From the NCBI GenBank assembly GCA_943356425.1, contig CALRFE010000034.1, positions 1-7,316 on the forward strand: a DNA stretch of 7,316 nucleotides. Reading direction: 5' to 3'. Shown piece after piece: positions 5,901 to 7,316 of this stretch. Source of the stretch: Candidatus Nomurabacteria bacterium (GTDB lineage: Bacteria > Patescibacteriota > Minisyncoccia > Phycocordibacterales > UBA9973). Position 1 is the stretch's first letter. Each line of letters opens with the position of its first letter. The notes beneath the pieces were generated by a model. It ran no database searches. It was given only the letters and a program-made list of their open reading frames with translations, and was not told the origin of the DNA. The translations under genes were made by a program, and so were the position numbers.

Positions 5901-7316
5901 TTATTGAACAAAACACTTCTTGATACAGGTCCGTGCGCCATTTTTATCGATAACAGATAGAAGATATAATCCTGGTGAAAAAATATCGAGACTTACGATA
6001 TTCGGAGAAATAGGTATTTCTCTGCCGTAGATATCGTAGACCGCAATACGACTTCCATTTTCGAGAACAGTATTCAGTGCGATGATCGTGCCGTGCTCAG
6101 TAAAACAATCACCGGACATCTCTGTTGTAACTGCACGAAGTGCTGAGTAGGAAACTTTTCCATCATAATCGACCTGCTTGAGACGATAATAGTAAGTATT
6201 ATTTTGTTCTACCGCATCTTCGTAATTGTACGATTTGGTATTCTCAGAACTTCCAGCACCAAGAACTACACCGACAGAATCAAATTGAGATCCATCGATA
6301 CTCCGTTCGATTCCAAAATAACGATTATTCATCTCGCTTTCCGTCTGCCAAGAAAGACAAGCTCTGGTGCTATTCCCCCTACATAGCTCGACAGAAAATG
6401 AAGCGAGTGTAACAGGGAGCGGAATGCCGGTCGTGGTATACGCAAGATTGCCGATGTTATTTCCGTTATTGAATCCGAACTGACCACCAATATAGAGTAT
6501 CGTGTTGCTCGGATTTTTTGCCATGGCGCGAACATTATTACTTCCGGTAAAATATGGGTCCGCCGTCCAAATACTGCCGTTCCATGACCATAGCCGATCG
6601 TTTGCTCCAGGATAGATGAGCGTATTTCCGTTTCCACCGACATATATTTTGCTGTTGAATTCAGTACCTGCTTTGCCGACCATTGGAACACCGCTACCCA
6701 TACAATTCCAATGCGTCCAGCCTGAGAGCGGTCCATTTACGATCGCATCACAACTCTGGTACACCGCGCCGGGAAGATATGGGTGCACGAGAAATTGTTG
6801 AATATTACCGACCGCATACATGTTCGTTTGGTATTTGAAGAAACCATAGATACCTTGTGTATTATCGCTTGCAATGGGCTTTGAAGACCAAGTGGATCCA
6901 TTCCAGACGAGGCATTTATCTGCACCAGAGACTGGTGTTGTTAGAGAGAAAGTCACATCAGAAAAATTTCCACCTATATACAAATTACCGACATCAACAA
7001 TGAGAGCTGTTACAATGGATCCAATAGGGCTTAAATCTGAATATCCAACAAGATTAATCCAAGTAGCACCATTAAACATGGCGACCCTTGTTAAGGGTAA
7101 TCCTACAATATTTACAAAATTTCCACCAACAACTAACTTATTTGCATACACAGTTGCTGCATACACAAATTCAACACTCGTTATTTGCATGAGTGGCGTC
7201 CACGATACGCCGGTAAATCTTGCAAGACCATAATACGATCCGCTGAAATTAAATTGACCGTACGCATAGATATTTCCTTGAAATTTTACAAAGCCGTTCG
7301 GTTCACCGTCAAGTCC
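5901..7316 (-). CDS. Large secreted/surface protein with propeller-like repeats and a type IX sorting-like C-terminus (5' end cut off)
   Basis: The frame is open from the right edge to TAA 5903-5901, giving 471 residues without the N-terminus, so no signal peptide can be seen. Fragment residues 1-298 hold at least six degenerate repeats with the pattern (V/I/L)Y-x-GG-x-F followed by a WNG-x-x-W or similar strand, as in beta-propeller proteins. Residues 299-397 begin with LPVTLASFSVE and continue with LSWQTESEMNN, FGIERSIDG, YYYRLKQVDYDG and YSALRAV. This is the FN3-like module commonly placed before the C-terminal signal in Bacteroidota surface proteins. Residues 398-471, with IAVYDIYGREI, FSPGLYLLSV and a basic KK near the end, resemble a type A type IX secretion tail. 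Cysteines in the module and at the end (CIKKCFVQ) are less usual. Such proteins are secreted and surface-attached. No secretion genes are in view, and the ligand is unknown. It may be a transferred gene if the genome is CPR. Confidence 0.88.
   Translation of the reverse strand, partial: GLDGEPNGFVKFQGNIYAYGQFNFSGSYYGLARFTGVSWTPLMQITSVEFVYAATVYANKLVVGGNFVNIVGLPLTRVAMFNGATWINLVGYSDLSPIGSIVTALIVDVGNLYIGGNFSDVTFSLTTPVSGADKCLVWNGSTWSSKPIASDNTQGIYGFFKYQTNMYAVGNIQQFLVHPYLPGAVYQSCDAIVNGPLSGWTHWNCMGSGVPMVGKAGTEFNSKIYVGGNGNTLIYPGANDRLWSWNGSIWTADPYFTGSNNVRAMAKNPSNTILYIGGQFGFNNGNNIGNLAYTTTGIPLPVTLASFSVELCRGNSTRACLSWQTESEMNNRYFGIERSIDGSQFDSVGVVLGAGSSENTKSYNYEDAVEQNNTYYYRLKQVDYDGKVSYSALRAVTTEMSGDCFTEHGTIIALNTVLENGSRIAVYDIYGREIPISPNIVSLDIFSPGLYLLSVIDKNGARTCIKKCFVQ
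5904..6125 (-). other. C-terminal sorting-tail-like domain of the surface protein
   Basis: The last 74 residues form a beta-strand-rich segment with the order expected of a type A sorting domain: a strand with an embellishment (NTVLENGSRIAVYDIYGREI), a short loop, SLDIFSPGLYLLSVIDKNG, and a final strand containing KK and ending CFVQ. In Bacteroidota this part is recognised by the type IX system and cleaved off. The assignment rests on pattern likeness only. The final positions and the two cysteines are atypical. Confidence 0.65.
6423..7316 (-). repeat. Degenerate protein-level repeats (about six propeller-like units)
   Basis: Units at fragment residues of about 8-42, 50-90, 100-148, 155-207, 215-252 and 260-298 share the core strand seen as IYAYGQF, LVVGGNF, LYIGGNF, MYAVGNI, IYVGGNG and LYIGGQF. 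In most it is followed by RFTGVSW, MFNGATW, VWNGSTW or SWNGSIW. Spacing is about 40 to 60 residues. The repeats are not conserved as DNA, so they are old. More units may lie beyond the right edge. Confidence 0.75.

Noticed and set aside
1..7316. tRNA, rRNA, CRISPR array, transposase or att sites
   Set aside because: No cloverleaf, spaced direct repeats, transposase-like frame or flanking terminal repeats were seen in reading both strands.

Overview
This window reads as bacterial DNA with seven protein genes, all on the minus strand and tightly packed. No RNA genes, CRISPR array or insertion sequence are visible. UGA is used as a normal stop (end of glf), so the code is standard. The best guess for the source is a Patescibacteria/CPR (Parcubacteria-like) genome. 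The basis is an O-antigen ligase/polymerase protein paired with a TPR protein, weak or absent Shine-Dalgarno sites, and a sigma70-type extended -10 promoter almost touching its start codon. This is inference. The one feature that points elsewhere is a surface protein whose C-terminus is built like Bacteroidota type IX secretion cargo.

Layout in transcription order (right to left). 7316-5901: 3' part of a large secreted/surface protein with at least six propeller-like repeats, an FN3-like module and a sorting-tail-like C-terminus. 5900-5814: an intergenic gap of 87 bases holding a strong hairpin (probable terminator) and a promoter. 5813-1: one operon of six genes. These are an O-antigen ligase/polymerase membrane protein, a membrane-anchored TPR protein, a GT11 fucosyltransferase, UDP-galactopyranose mutase (glf), a GT2 glycosyltransferase and the first 238 codons of a second O-antigen ligase/polymerase-like membrane protein. 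The operon genes overlap or lie 4 to 15 bases apart.

How the genes work together: Glf makes UDP-galactofuranose. The GT2 enzyme, translationally coupled to glf by an ATGA overlap, is a good candidate for the transferase that uses it. The GT11 enzyme would add fucose from GDP-fucose, whose synthesis genes are not in the window. The two polytopic RG-motif proteins are candidates for polymerising the glycan and for transferring it to a lipid or protein acceptor. The TPR protein looks like the detached C-terminal half of the first of these. The whole looks like a galactofuranose- and fucose-containing cell-surface glycan locus next to a surface protein gene. No gene-free stretch exceeds 300 bases.
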